NCBI RefSeq assembly: GCF_009765355.1
Contig: NZ_VTHK01000002.1
Location: forward strand, 248,001-312,000
Length of the DNA stretch: 64,000 bases
Source of the DNA: Amycolatopsis anabasis
Lineage (GTDB): Bacteria; Actinomycetota; Actinomycetes; Mycobacteriales; Pseudonocardiaceae
Direction of reading: 5' to 3'
Part shown: positions 18,898-27,022 of the stretch, piece by piece
How the letters are laid out: each line of letters opens with the position of its first letter
Position numbering within the stretch: the first letter of the stretch is position 1
The notes under the pieces: generated by a model
What the model saw: the letters and a program-made list of their open reading frames with translations, nothing else
Told to the model about the DNA's origin: nothing
Databases searched by the model: none
Translations under genes and position numbers: made by a program

Positions 18898-19668
18898 TCA
18901 GAACCCGCCGAAGTCCGCACTGCCGCCGAAGTCGCCGCCACCGAGGTCTCCGCCCCAGTCGCCACCGCCCATGTCCGCGGCGCCGTCCGCGCCACCCATG
19001 TCGTTCATGGCGTCCTGCTGACCGGCGTCGAACCCGGATTCCCAGGCCGCCGCGCTGGCGATCCCGCTCATCCCGGAGAACATCGCGCTGAACAGCAGCA
19101 TCGAGCCCAGGCCCCAGGCACCGGCCACGAGCGCGGGCTTCCACCACGGCTCGCTGTACCAGCCCTGCGGCACCGGCCGCCCGGCGACGCGTCCGCCCGG
19201 GTAGTAGTGCGGCGTGTTCTCGCCCGGTTCGGGCGAGGCTTCGTACGCCTGGCCTTCGACCTCGACCCGGCGGTGCTCGGTGACCTTCCCGGCACGCGCC
19301 CGCTCGGCGTCCTCGGGCAGGGCGGGGCCGGGGTCCATGCCCATCGCCTCGCGCGCGGCACGCACGTAGTACAGGCCCTCGAGGGCGGTTTCCTTGACCA
19401 GTCGCGCCTGTTCGGCGGTCTGCGCCTGTTCCATCTGGGAACCCGCGGCGTTGTACCGCTCGGACGCGTCGGCCATCGCCTGCTGGGAGGCGGTGTTGGT
19501 GCCGGTCAGGTTCAGCACCTGACCGCCGAGCCGTTCGACGAGTCGGCGGGCGTCGGCCTTGGCGTCTTCCAGTTCACGTTGCTTGGCGCTCGCGCGCGAT
19601 CGTGCGAGGTACAGGCCGCCGCCGACGATGACGACGAGGAGCACGATCAGGAAGATCGCGGTGCCCAT
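18898..19668 (-). CDS. Glycine-rich membrane protein (DUF1542-annotated actinobacterial family)
   Basis: A 256-residue protein with an N-terminal membrane helix (AIFLIVLLVVIVGGGLYLA), a coiled-coil-like segment (RASAKQRELEDAKADARRLVERLGGQVLNL), a conserved RVAGRPVPQGWYSEPWWKPALVAGAWGLGSMLLFSAMFSG region with a second hydrophobic stretch, and a Gly/Asp/Phe-rich tail (GGDWGGDLGGGDFGG). I know similar proteins in Streptomyces, where the domain label is weak. The function is unknown. It is convergent with nei, with 3 nt between the stops. Confidence 0.75.
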   Translation of the reverse strand: MGTAIFLIVLLVVIVGGGLYLARSRASAKQRELEDAKADARRLVERLGGQVLNLTGTNTASQQAMADASERYNAAGSQMEQAQTAEQARLVKETALEGLYYVRAAREAMGMDPGPALPEDAERARAGKVTEHRRVEVEGQAYEASPEPGENTPHYYPGGRVAGRPVPQGWYSEPWWKPALVAGAWGLGSMLLFSAMFSGMSGIASAAAWESGFDAGQQDAMNDMGGADGAADMGGGDWGGDLGGGDFGGSADFGGF

Positions 19669-19757
19669 GGGTCACTCCCGGTTGTATTGGTCTCTTGAAC
19701 CGGACAACGCGGACCTTACGTCGTCGGTTCCCGGGAGTGACCGGGCACATCGTCAGC

Positions 19758-20528
19758 TCACCAGGCTCGGCCCACGGTGTACGCGTCGGTCCAGATCTTC
19801 TGCAGCCGCACGACGTCACCGCTTTCCGGCGCCGCCCACATCTGGTTGTCGTCGGCGAAGATGCCCACGTGGTACACACGGCCACCGTTCGCGAAGAACA
19901 CCAGGTCGCCGGGCTGCATGTCGCCCTTGGCGATGTTCGTCAGCGCGACGCGCTGGTTGGCCGAGGTCCGCGGCAGTTCGATACCGAACTGGCGGTGCAC
20001 GAACTGGGTGAGCCCGGAGCAGTCGAAGCTGTTCGGCCCGGTGGCGCCCCAGACGTAGGGCTTACCGGCCTGCGCGGCGGCCGCGTCCACGATTCGCCGG
20101 CCCATCGGCTGCTGCGACTGGACGTTCACGGTTGGTGAGATCGCCGGGTCGTTGATCCGGTCGCCGGAGTAGTGCAGCCGCCAGTCGCCGCTGACCGTGA
20201 TGGTCGCGGGGACCGCGGCGACGCCCTCGGCGTTCGTGGTGCCGCTGGCGGCCACCGACCACGGCTGGTCGGGGCCGCCGCGCCATTCCAGGTCGACCTG
20301 CTTGCCGGCGACCGGGCGGTCGCCGAAGCGGGTGAGCTTTCCGGTGAAGGTCAGGCCGCTGCCCCAGCTGACGGGGGAGGGGGCGGCGTCCAGGGTCTGC
20401 TCGGTGCGGACCACCGCCGAGGCGGTGCCGGCGGAGCCGAGGAGCGCGCCGGCGCTGGCCGCGCAGACCAGGGTCGCCGAAGTGATCCGGCGCAGGTTCA
20501 CCGCTCGGGGGCGCGATGACGAAGGCAC
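19758..20528 (-). CDS. Secreted NlpC/P60-domain protein with Ig-like N-terminal domain
   Basis: A 256-residue exported protein. The GTG at 20528 is chosen because GGAGGA precedes it by 5-6 nt and it gives a signal peptide ending SAGTASA. Residues about 40-130 look like an Ig-like/beta-sandwich domain (VSWGSGLTFTGKLTRFGDRPVAGKQVDLEW). The C-terminal NlpC/P60 domain has the nucleophile in SFDCSGLTQFVHRQFG and the His in VYHVGIF. The third polar residue, normally His or Glu in a (H/E)AP motif, is Ala (MWAAPESGDVV). The family cleaves peptidoglycan stem peptides; this member may be weakened or use another residue. Confidence 0.85.
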   Translation of the reverse strand: MPSSSRPRAVNLRRITSATLVCAASAGALLGSAGTASAVVRTEQTLDAAPSPVSWGSGLTFTGKLTRFGDRPVAGKQVDLEWRGGPDQPWSVAASGTTNAEGVAAVPATITVSGDWRLHYSGDRINDPAISPTVNVQSQQPMGRRIVDAAAAQAGKPYVWGATGPNSFDCSGLTQFVHRQFGIELPRTSANQRVALTNIAKGDMQPGDLVFFANGGRVYHVGIFADDNQMWAAPESGDVVRLQKIWTDAYTVGRAW

Positions 20529-20847
20529 GAGTGTCCTCCAGGAACAATTGTCGGGGGATTGATCACGAAACGGTAAACACATGATTGGCGGAAAAGGGAA
20601 ACACCGAATTCGTTGATCTCGTGACGTGCGTGACACCGGATATGGCCGCCACTGACACGATTTCCCAGCTCGACACCCGCACGCGCGGACTCGTCGGCTG
20701 CCTGCCGCGTTGCGCGTGCGTGGCCTGAATCACGCGCACGCCGTGGTTCCGGTCACGCCGGACAGCGGCCGCGGAGCGCGCGCCCGAGTAGCTCGTCGCG
20801 ATCAAATCAGCTGCGGGTGATCGCGATTCCCGCCAAGATCAACGGTC
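20529..20847. other. Divergent intergenic region, NlpC/P60 and P-loop kinase genes
   Basis: This 319-bp region separates divergent genes and must carry both promoters. It has runs of CGTG/CACG dinucleotide-like sequence (about 20621-20636 and 20711-20745) but no clean long palindrome. I looked for the ydaO (c-di-AMP) riboswitch that often precedes actinobacterial cell-wall hydrolases and could not find its conserved core. Confidence 0.45.
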
Positions 20848-21387
20848 ATGGAACCAGCAGTCGTCCTCATCACCGGGATCTCCGCCGCCGGAAAGTCCAC
20901 AGTGGCCCAGCGTCTCGCCGAGTCGATTCCGGATTCGGTGCACATCCGCGGCGATCTGTTCCGGAAGATGATCGTGCGCGGCCGCCACGAGATGGGTATG
21001 CCGCCCACGCCGGAGGCCGTGGCCCAGCTCCGCCTGCGTTACCGCCTCGCCGCCGCGACCGCGGACGGGTACTTCCGGGCGGGATTCACCGCGGTGCTGC
21101 AGGACGTGGTGCTCGGGGAGTACCTGACCGAAATGATCGAGCTGATCGACGCCCGGCCGCTGCTGGTGGTCGCGCTCGTGCCGAGCCCGGACGCGGTGGC
21201 GGCCCGGGAGCGCGGGCGGAACAAGACCGCCTACGGCGACGACGGGTACGGGCTCGCGGAACTCGACGCGGAACTGCGCGAGCGGACCCCGAAGCTCGGC
21301 CTCTGGCTGGACACCTCGGCGCAGACCGTGGACGAAACTGTCGCCGAGATCCTGGCCCGAGCCTGGACCGAAGGCCGCGTCGACTAG
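20848..21387 (+). CDS. P-loop phosphotransferase (chloramphenicol phosphotransferase-like)
   Basis: A 179-residue ATP-binding protein. The Walker A motif GISAAGKST is at residues 9-17, followed by the IRGDLFRKMIVRG substrate-side segment and ADGYFRAGFTAVLQDVVLGEYL as in chloramphenicol phosphotransferase / zeta-toxin-like kinases. RERGRNKTAYGDDGYG supplies a lid arginine region. It could phosphorylate a small molecule; the substrate is unknown. The single gene faces the NlpC/P60 gene. Confidence 0.75.
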   Translation: MEPAVVLITGISAAGKSTVAQRLAESIPDSVHIRGDLFRKMIVRGRHEMGMPPTPEAVAQLRLRYRLAAATADGYFRAGFTAVLQDVVLGEYLTEMIELIDARPLLVVALVPSPDAVAARERGRNKTAYGDDGYGLAELDAELRERTPKLGLWLDTSAQTVDETVAEILARAWTEGRVD

Positions 21388-21450
21388 CTGGCAGTCGTCC
21401 CCTCGGTTCCCTTGCGGGTTCGTACGCCGGGCGTGTTTGCCCCACCGGGA

Positions 21451-21490
21451 GGTTTGCGGTACAAAGTCAGTGAACTTTGAAACGCAAACC
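21451..21490. promoter_or_regulatory. 40-nt two-part inverted repeat, candidate operator
   Basis: Outer arms GGTTTGCG (21451-21458) and CGCAAACC (21483-21490), inner arms CAAAG (21462-21466) and CTTTG (21475-21479), with symmetric 3-nt gaps and an 8-nt centre. It ends 13-22 nt before the likely start of the membrane-protein/regulator operon, a natural autoregulatory position for the wHTH protein encoded at 22151. Confidence 0.7.
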
Positions 21491-21512
21491 TCAGGAGTGT
21501 GGAGTGGTCAGG

Positions 21513-22154
21513 ATGGCGGAGCAAACCGAGGGCGCCGAGTCCCCGATGTCGGCGCGGGAGTCGCTGGACCTCATCGACCGCGAGAACCGGGCGGTGAGCA
21601 GGAATCTGGGTGGCGGCGGGGTGGCCCTGGGAGTGATGTGGGCGCTGCTGTGGTTCGCGATCTTCGTTTCCTTCCACCTCGCCGGGAAGGGCTGGCCGGG
21701 GCCGTGGTTCCCGCTCTGGGTGCCGATGGTGGTGCTGGCGGTCGCGGTGGTCGGCGGGGTGGCCGTGTCGATCGTGGTGGGGGCCCGCAGCGGGCGCGGG
21801 CTGCGCGGGCCGAGCCGGGTCAGCGGTGCGCTGTACGGCTGGTCCTGGACGTTGAGCTACTTCGCGATGGTCGCGGTGAACCTGATCGTCCAGCGGCAGT
21901 TGCCCGAAGACGTGATCCCGATGTTGTGGGCGGGCACCATGATGGTCCTCGCCGGTGCGCTGTCGCTGGCCGGTGGCGCGATGTTCCGGGACATCCCGAT
22001 GTACTTCCTCGGGGTGTGGCTCCTGCTGGCCGGTGTCGGCGCGGTCCTGGTCGGCCCGGACTACCAGTCGCTGGTGATGGGGTTCGGCGGGCTGGTCGGC
22101 TTCGGTGGCCGGGCGGTGTTCTGCCTGCGCGCGCACCGGAAGGTGGCGGTATGA
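21513..22154 (+). CDS. Multi-spanning membrane protein of unknown function
   Basis: A protein of about 213 residues. ATG at 21513 is used (GGAG 8 nt upstream); a GTG at 21504 is equally possible. The N-terminus has a charged helix (ARESLDLIDRENRAVSRNLG) followed by about five to six hydrophobic segments (ALGVMWALLWFAIFVSF, LWVPMVVLAVAVVGGVAV, WTLSYFAMVAVNLIV, LWAGTMMVLAGALSLAGG, FLGVWLLLAGVGAVLVG). It overlaps the following wHTH regulator gene by 4 nt (ATGA). Pairs of a membrane protein with a small winged-helix regulator like this are common in actinobacteria, with unknown cues. Confidence 0.78.
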   Translation: MAEQTEGAESPMSARESLDLIDRENRAVSRNLGGGGVALGVMWALLWFAIFVSFHLAGKGWPGPWFPLWVPMVVLAVAVVGGVAVSIVVGARSGRGLRGPSRVSGALYGWSWTLSYFAMVAVNLIVQRQLPEDVIPMLWAGTMMVLAGALSLAGGAMFRDIPMYFLGVWLLLAGVGAVLVGPDYQSLVMGFGGLVGFGGRAVFCLRAHRKVAV

Positions 22155-22456
22155 GTTCCGAACTCGATCCGGTCATCCACGCGCAGGCCCGGCTGCGGGT
22201 GACGGTCGCGCTGGCCGCGTTGCCGGACGGGGATTCGATGTCCTTTCCCCGGTTGCGGCAGTTGCTCGACATGACCGCGGGCAACCTGTCCACGCATCTG
22301 CGGAAGCTGGAGGACGCCGGCTACGTGGAGATCACCAAGACGCACGAGCGGCGGACCCCGGTGACCTACGTGGCCCTGACCCGGCGCGGCCGGGTCGCGT
22401 TCGAGGACTACACGACGACCCTGCGTGCCCTGCTCGCGGGTAGTCAAGAGAACTAG
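22151..22456 (+). CDS. Winged-helix transcriptional regulator (HTH_34/ArsR-like)
   Basis: A 101-residue stand-alone winged helix-turn-helix protein: DPVIHAQARLRVTVALAALPDGDSMSFPRLRQLLDMTAGNLSTHLRKLEDAGYVEITKTHERRTPVTYVALTRRGRVAFEDY. The recognition helix is NLSTHLRKLEDAGY and the wing has RRTPVTYVAL. No sensor domain is present, so it may answer to the membrane protein translated just before it. The start overlaps that gene by 4 nt. The inverted repeat at 21451-21490 is the obvious candidate binding site. Confidence 0.88.
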   Translation: MSSELDPVIHAQARLRVTVALAALPDGDSMSFPRLRQLLDMTAGNLSTHLRKLEDAGYVEITKTHERRTPVTYVALTRRGRVAFEDYTTTLRALLAGSQEN

Positions 22457-22477
22457 AACACGTTATAGTCCTGTCGT

Positions 22478-23347
22478 ATGAAGTTCACGCTCTCGGTCGC
22501 GCTGACCCCGCTCGACCAGCTCGCCGAACTCGCGATTACCGCCGAGCAGCACGGATTCTCCTCGGTGGCCCTGCCGGATTCGCTGTTCTATTCGGAGACG
22601 GTGTCCGCGGACTACCCGTACACCCCGGACGGAAACAGGTTCTGGAACGCGGAGACGCCGTGGGTCGATCCGCTCATCGCCGCCGCCTCGATGGGCGCGG
22701 TCACCCGGGAGATCCGGTTCTACACCTCGGTGCTCAAACTCGGTTCGCGCAATCCGGTCCTGCTGGCCCGTCAGGTCGGTTCGGTGGCGAATCTGACCGG
22801 GAACCGGTTCGGGCTGGGGCTCGGCGTCGGCTGGTCACCGGAGGAGTTCGAGTGGTGCGGCGCGCCGTACGCGAACCGCGGCAAGCGGGTCGACGAGGCG
22901 ATCGACGTGCTGCGGCTGATCCTCGGCGGCGGGATGGTCGAGTACCACGGACGGTTCTTCGATTTCGACAAACTGCAGATGAGCCCGGCGCCGAGCGAAC
23001 GCGTGCCGTTCTACGTCGGCGGGCACACCGAGGTCGCCCTGCGGCGCGCGGCCCGGATCGGTGACGGGTGGGCGTCGGCGATGATGAAATACGACGATCT
23101 GCGCGAAACGATCGAGCGCCTGCGTGCGTTGCGGGCGGAGTACGGCCGGTCGGACGAACCGTTCGAATACCAGGCGGTGTGCATCGACCGGTTCGGCCTC
23201 GACGGCTACCGGGCGCAGGCCGAGATCGGCGTCACCGACGTGATCACCGTGCCCTGGGTGTTCGACGGGCTCGGTTTCGACGCGGACATCGAGGCGAAGA
23301 AGGACTCGATCAAGAAATTCGCCGACGAGATCATCTCGAAGTTCTGA
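22478..23347 (+). CDS. LLM-class (F420-dependent type) oxidoreductase
   Basis: A 289-residue luciferase-like TIM-barrel protein: FTLSVALTPLDQLAELAITAEQHGFSSVALPD at the N-terminus, GNRFGLGLGVGWSPEEFEWCG in the middle, and VPFYVGGHTEVALRRAARIGDGWA for cofactor phosphate binding. The GxGxGWSPEEF and FYVGGHTE signatures are typical of actinobacterial F420-dependent members. The substrate is unknown. The start lies 21 nt after the regulator stop, so it may be in the same operon. A SnoaL-like gene follows. Confidence 0.85.
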   Translation: MKFTLSVALTPLDQLAELAITAEQHGFSSVALPDSLFYSETVSADYPYTPDGNRFWNAETPWVDPLIAAASMGAVTREIRFYTSVLKLGSRNPVLLARQVGSVANLTGNRFGLGLGVGWSPEEFEWCGAPYANRGKRVDEAIDVLRLILGGGMVEYHGRFFDFDKLQMSPAPSERVPFYVGGHTEVALRRAARIGDGWASAMMKYDDLRETIERLRALRAEYGRSDEPFEYQAVCIDRFGLDGYRAQAEIGVTDVITVPWVFDGLGFDADIEAKKDSIKKFADEIISKF

Positions 23348-23367
23348 CGATTCTCCAGGAGGAGCGC

Positions 23368-23817
23368 GTGGCCATCGACGTGTGCTGGGATCCCGAGACC
23401 GACCAGCCGCCCGCCCGGGTCGCCGCCTGGCGATCGATGAACGCGGTGACCCGCGGCGACAAGGAGGAATGGCTGGCGCTGTTCGCCCCGGACGGGGTGG
23501 TCGAGGATCCGGTGGGGCCGTCGGGTTTCGATCCCGAAGGCAAGGGCCACCACGGCCGGGACGGCATCTCGGCGTTCTGGGACAAGGCGATCGCCCAGGT
23601 GGAACGGTTCGAGTTCACCATCCGCGATTCGCATGCCGCCGGCGACGAGGTGGCCAACGTCGGCACGATCACCACGTTCCTGCCCGGGAACTACCGGGTC
23701 GACACCGACGGCGTGTTCGTCTACCGGGTCAACGAGGCGGGCCTGATCCAGTCGATGCGCGCGTTCTGGGAGGTCGAACGGGCGATGGCCACCGCGCGCC
23801 AGGTGGCCGAGGGCTGA
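23368..23817 (+). CDS. SnoaL/NTF2-like family protein
   Basis: A 149-residue protein with a GTG start preceded by GGAGGAG. The pattern ARVAAWRSMNAVTRGDKEEWLALFAPDGVVEDPVGP...GRDGISAFWDKAIA...FEFTIRDSHAAGDEVANVGTI fits the cone-shaped SnoaL-like fold used by isomerases, hydratases and ketosteroid-related enzymes. Linkage 20 nt behind the LLM oxidoreductase suggests that the pair acts on one pathway, possibly steroid- or lipid-related. This link is inference. Confidence 0.83.
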   Translation: MAIDVCWDPETDQPPARVAAWRSMNAVTRGDKEEWLALFAPDGVVEDPVGPSGFDPEGKGHHGRDGISAFWDKAIAQVERFEFTIRDSHAAGDEVANVGTITTFLPGNYRVDTDGVFVYRVNEAGLIQSMRAFWEVERAMATARQVAEG

Positions 23818-23829
23818 GAAGATGGCGCG

Positions 23830-24270
23830 GTGACGACCGCGCAGGACGTGTTTCGCCGGATGATGCGGGATCGGGTGGCCCCCGCGTTGCGGGAACTGGG
23901 GTTCCAGGGGTCCGGCCAGGCGTTCACCCTGCCCGCGCCCGATCATTTCGTGATCCTCGGTTTTCAGAAGTCGGCGAACAGCGACCGGTCCGAGGTGAGC
24001 TTCACGATCAACGTCAGCGCGGTTTCGAAGGCCGCCTGGCGGCGGATGTGCGACGAGCGGACCTACCTGCCGGAAACGCCCAGCCCGAACACGTACTACT
24101 GCGACGACGCCTGGCAACAGCGCATCGGCGCCCTGATGCCCCGAAGCGATCGCGAGCCGTGGTGGACCGTCCGTGCCGGTGAATCGGCGGAATCGGTCGC
24201 CGACGAGGTGCTCAACGTGGTCCGGGACTACGCGGTCCCCGCGATCGAAGATCAACTCGGTCCCTACTAG
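23830..24270 (+). CDS. DUF4304-like protein
   Basis: A 146-residue protein: DVFRRMMRDRVAPALRELGFQGSGQAFTLPAPDHFVILGFQKSANSDRSEVSFTINVSAVSK, then the C-terminal AGESAESVADEVLNVVRDYAVPAIEDQ. This is the pattern of DUF4304 proteins, often found near toxin-immunity or accessory loci and of unknown function. A GTG start 12 nt after the SnoaL gene stop suggests co-transcription. Confidence 0.72.
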   Translation: MTTAQDVFRRMMRDRVAPALRELGFQGSGQAFTLPAPDHFVILGFQKSANSDRSEVSFTINVSAVSKAAWRRMCDERTYLPETPSPNTYYCDDAWQQRIGALMPRSDREPWWTVRAGESAESVADEVLNVVRDYAVPAIEDQLGPY

Positions 24271-24384
24271 ATTCCGCTCCACCATCCCGGCGGTTCTTTC
24301 GGTGAACCGCTGAGGCTCGTCCGCCCATCGCAGTAATGTGGTTGCGCCCTGTTCGCCTCCGAATTCCTACCGTGAGGAGAAGTG

Positions 24385-26187
24385 GTGCAGGCTGGTCAGC
24401 TGATCGCGGGCCGCTACCGGCTGGTGGAGCCGATTGGTTCGGGCGGGATGGGCTATGTCTGGCAGGCCTTCGACGAGGAGCTGCACCGGGACGTCGCCAT
24501 GAAATGCGCCCGCCGCGGCGGCAGCGAGGCGGATGACCGGAGAATGCGGCGCGAAGCCAGGATCGCCGCGGGATTGCAGCACCCGCACGTCATCACCGTC
24601 CACGACGTGGTGGTCGTCGACGGCGAGCGCTGGCTGGTGATGGAGTTCCTGCGTTCCCGGAGCCTGGCCGAGTTGCTGGAGGAGCGCGGGGCGCTCCCGG
24701 TCGCCGAGACCGCGGACATCGGGGCGCAGATCGCCGACGCCCTGGCGGCGGTGCACGCCCGCGGTGTGGTGCATCGCGATGTCAAGCCGGGCAACATCCT
24801 CGTCACCGACGACGGGGTCGCCAAGCTGACGGACTTCGGCATTTCGCGGGTGGTGTGGAGCGAGAAGACCCTGACCGACAGCGGGACCGCGGCCGGAACC
24901 ACGGCCTACCTGTCGCCGGAAGCGGCGCAGGGCCAGGAACCCGCGGCGGCCTCGGACGTGTTCTCGCTCGGCGCCAGCCTGTTCGCCGCGGTGGAAGGGA
25001 AACCGCCGTTCGGCGACGCGGAGAACCCGCTGGTGACCCTGAACCGGGCCGCGAAGGCCGAGATCGAGCCGATCCGCCGCGCCGGGCCGCTGACGCCCGT
25101 GCTCAATGATCTGTTGCGGCGCAGCCCCGAAGAGCGACCGGATGCCACCGACACCCACCGGCGGCTCGAAGCGATCGCCGATTCAGCGCCCGAGGACTTG
25201 CGCGGGCGGCGGTTCCGAGTCAGCCGCGGTCTGGCGTTCACCGCCGCCGGGGTCGTGGTGGCATTGGCCGCGACGCTGTGGATCGTCGGGAAGTACGCCT
25301 GGCCGGATCGCAACCCCGAACCCCCGGCATTCCCTCCGGCCGCGGCGGGCGTGGCCACGATCGGCGATCCGCGGACCGCCGATCCCTGTTCCCTGACCGA
25401 TCAGGCGGCCCTGGCCCGTTTCGGCGAAACCAGACTGGACACCGACTACGGCAACTTCGAACGCTGCGATGTGATCGTGCGGCCGAACCCGGACACCGAA
25501 GTCGACGTCGAGACCCAGTTCAACGTGCCCGCCCCGCCCGATGCCGGGGTGGTCGAGCAGGTGGGCGCCGTGAGCGTGTTGCGGGAACCCGCGAGGAACG
25601 ACCGGTGCGACCGGGTCATGACGCTGCCGGACCGGAACAAGGTGGTCGTGAACGCGAGGCTGAACGAGGGCACCACCGCGGACCTCTGCGGTATGGCCGA
25701 CGCGACGGTGAACACCGCGCTGACCGTGCTCAACCGCGGTCCGGTGCCCCGGCGTCCCGCGCCGTTCGCGGCGGGATCGCTGGCCGGGGTGAACGCCTGC
25801 GGCCTGCTGGACAACACCGCGCTGGCCCGCATTCCCGGTGTCGACGCGACCCGCCCGGAGATCGGCTTCGGCGACTGGGCATGCCGCTGGCGCAGCACCA
25901 CCAGCGGCGGGTCGGTGCTGCTGCGCTACGACCACGACCAGCCGCTGACCGCCCGGAGCGGCCGCCCCAACCCCATCGGCGGGCGCGACGCCTTCGTCGA
26001 GCCAGGCGCCGAGGGTGCCGACTCGTGCGTCATCAAGGTGAGCCATCGCCGGTATACCGACGACGACGGATACCCGGCGGTCGAACTGCTGCACATCGCG
26101 GCCGACGGCCCGCAGGGAGAGGACGCGCTGTGCGGACTGGTCACCGACTTGGCCACGGCCGCGGTGTCCCGCCTTCCCCAGCCCTGA
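24385..26187 (+). CDS. Membrane Ser/Thr protein kinase with Cys-containing extracellular domain
   Basis: About 600 residues. GTG at 24385 is preferred to 24382 for spacing to GAGGAG. The kinase domain (1-about 270) has GSGGMGYVWQA (P-loop), DVAMKCARR (Lys), VVHRDVKPGNILV (catalytic loop), TDFGISR and YLSPEAAQG. A single membrane helix is at about 282-302 (GLAFTAAGVVVALAATLWIVG). The extracellular part carries two similar Cys-containing modules, DPCSLTDQAALARFG...FERCDV and NACGLLDNTALARIPG...GDWACRW, that recall DUF3558 domains; no PASTA repeats are present. It should sense an envelope signal and phosphorylate cytoplasmic targets. Confidence 0.92.
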   Translation: MQAGQLIAGRYRLVEPIGSGGMGYVWQAFDEELHRDVAMKCARRGGSEADDRRMRREARIAAGLQHPHVITVHDVVVVDGERWLVMEFLRSRSLAELLEERGALPVAETADIGAQIADALAAVHARGVVHRDVKPGNILVTDDGVAKLTDFGISRVVWSEKTLTDSGTAAGTTAYLSPEAAQGQEPAAASDVFSLGASLFAAVEGKPPFGDAENPLVTLNRAAKAEIEPIRRAGPLTPVLNDLLRRSPEERPDATDTHRRLEAIADSAPEDLRGRRFRVSRGLAFTAAGVVVALAATLWIVGKYAWPDRNPEPPAFPPAAAGVATIGDPRTADPCSLTDQAALARFGETRLDTDYGNFERCDVIVRPNPDTEVDVETQFNVPAPPDAGVVEQVGAVSVLREPARNDRCDRVMTLPDRNKVVVNARLNEGTTADLCGMADATVNTALTVLNRGPVPRRPAPFAAGSLAGVNACGLLDNTALARIPGVDATRPEIGFGDWACRWRSTTSGGSVLLRYDHDQPLTARSGRPNPIGGRDAFVEPGAEGADSCVIKVSHRRYTDDDGYPAVELLHIAADGPQGEDALCGLVTDLATAAVSRLPQP

Positions 26188-26243
26188 GCCTTTCCGGGCT
26201 ACCATGGTCAACGACACCAAGTGTCCGAGATGGGGGCGGCGGA

Positions 26244-26579
26244 ATGGTCGAGTTCGACGACAAGGTGATGCCGTGGAGCGCGTCGGACGATGACCTCGCG
26301 GCTGCGGTCTGGGCGAAGCTGAGCGAGTCCGCCAAATCGCTCTTCTCAGTACTCATCGAGCATCCCGGAACCAAGTTCAGCGGAGCCGAACTGGCGGAGA
26401 TCCTGTCGATTCCCAGCGGAAGAAGCGGCGTGGCCGCCACGCTGTGCTGGCCGAAACGGCACTGCGCCGCGCTCGGTCGCGGCTACCTGTGGTCGTGGGG
26501 ATACCCCGCTGACAAGCGTGCCCGCTACTGGATGACCGACGAGGTGGCGGAGCTGCTCGACCGGGTCCGCAAGGGCTGA
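26244..26579 (+). CDS. DUF6416-like small protein
   Basis: A 111-residue protein: SASDDDLAAAVWAKLSESAKSLFSVLIEHPGTKFSGAELAEILSIPSGRSGVAATLCWPKRHCAALGRGYLWSWGYPADKRARYWMTDEVAELLDRV. The middle looks like a winged-helix fold. I associate the pattern with DUF6416, of unknown function. It lies 56 nt after the kinase and could be its target or simply a neighbour. The upstream GGGGGCGGCGG serves as ribosome binding site. Confidence 0.68.
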   Translation: MVEFDDKVMPWSASDDDLAAAVWAKLSESAKSLFSVLIEHPGTKFSGAELAEILSIPSGRSGVAATLCWPKRHCAALGRGYLWSWGYPADKRARYWMTDEVAELLDRVRKG

Positions 26580-26625
26580 CGGTCTTCGGGCCGCGCCGCA
26601 AGGTCACCGCCACCTCCCAGCTGGA

Positions 26626-26669
26626 TCGTGAGTGGTTAGGACGGTTAGAACCGCCCTAACCACTCACGA
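26626..26669. terminator. Bidirectional stem-loop between DUF6416 gene and tRNA-Pro
   Basis: The 15-bp arms 26626-26640 and 26655-26669 (TCGTGAGTGGTTAGG / CCTAACCACTCACGA) continue, after one mismatch, into CGGTT-AG-AACCG at the tip. It sits where the plus-strand DUF6416 transcript and the minus-strand tRNA-Pro transcript meet. Confidence 0.82.
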
Positions 26670-26673
26670 CCGG

Positions 26674-26747
26674 TCGGGACGACAGGATTTGAACCTGCGA
26701 CCCTCCGCTCCCAAAGCGGATGCGCTACCAAGCTGCGCCACGTCCCG
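26674..26747 (-). tRNA. tRNA-Pro (UGG)
   Basis: On the minus strand the acceptor CGGGACG pairs with CGTCCCG, the D arm is GCGC-AGCTTGGTA-GCGC, the anticodon stem is TCCGC/GCGGA with loop TTTGGGA (anticodon TGG), and the T arm is CAGG-TTCAAAT-CCTG. The discriminator is A. CCA is not encoded. Confidence 0.96.
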
Positions 26748-26831
26748 CCTGGCCCCATGTTCGGTGGGGCGGTGTGCTGCCACCCTATCGGTTACCGCTA
26801 AGCTAGCGACGCGCGGTCCTTGATCGCGTAC

Positions 26832-26902
26832 GCGGGTGTAGCTCAATGGTAGAGCCCCAGTCTTCCAAACTGGCGACGCGGGTTCGATTCCCGTCACCCG
26901 CT
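26832..26902 (+). tRNA. tRNA-Gly (UCC)
   Basis: Acceptor GCGGGTG/CACCCGC, D arm GCTC-AATGGTA-GAGC, anticodon stem CCAGT/ACTGG with loop CTTCCAA (anticodon TCC), T loop TTCGATT, and discriminator T as usual for tRNA-Gly. It is divergent from tRNA-Pro 84 nt away. Confidence 0.96.
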
Positions 26903-26916
26903 CGCGAGTCGTGTTT

Positions 26917-26998
26917 GGTGGCCTTTGGCCACCTTCCCCGGGGTGTGTTGATGTGGGGGCCGAGCCCCCACGCCCCAGCCAGGGGGCAAGCCCCCTGG
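26917..26998. terminator. Three consecutive stem-loops after tRNA-Gly
   Basis: GGTGGCC-TTT-GGCCACC (26917-26933), GTGGGGGC-CGA-GCCCCCAC (26953-26971) and CCAGGGGGC-AA-GCCCCCTGG (26979-26998) follow each other in 82 nt. Together they should stop tRNA-Gly transcription and that of the convergent DUF5313 gene. Confidence 0.78.
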
Positions 26999-27022
26999 AC
27001 CCCCGTAGGTAGGCGGGTTTGT

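Noticed and set aside
20529..20847. ydaO (c-di-AMP) riboswitch before the NlpC/P60 gene
   Set aside because: The conserved core segments could not be found on the minus strand; only the association with such hydrolases prompted the idea.
26674..26902. Attachment site / integrated element at the tRNA genes
   Set aside because: No integrase gene and no duplicated tRNA 3' end were seen nearby, although the region is accessory.
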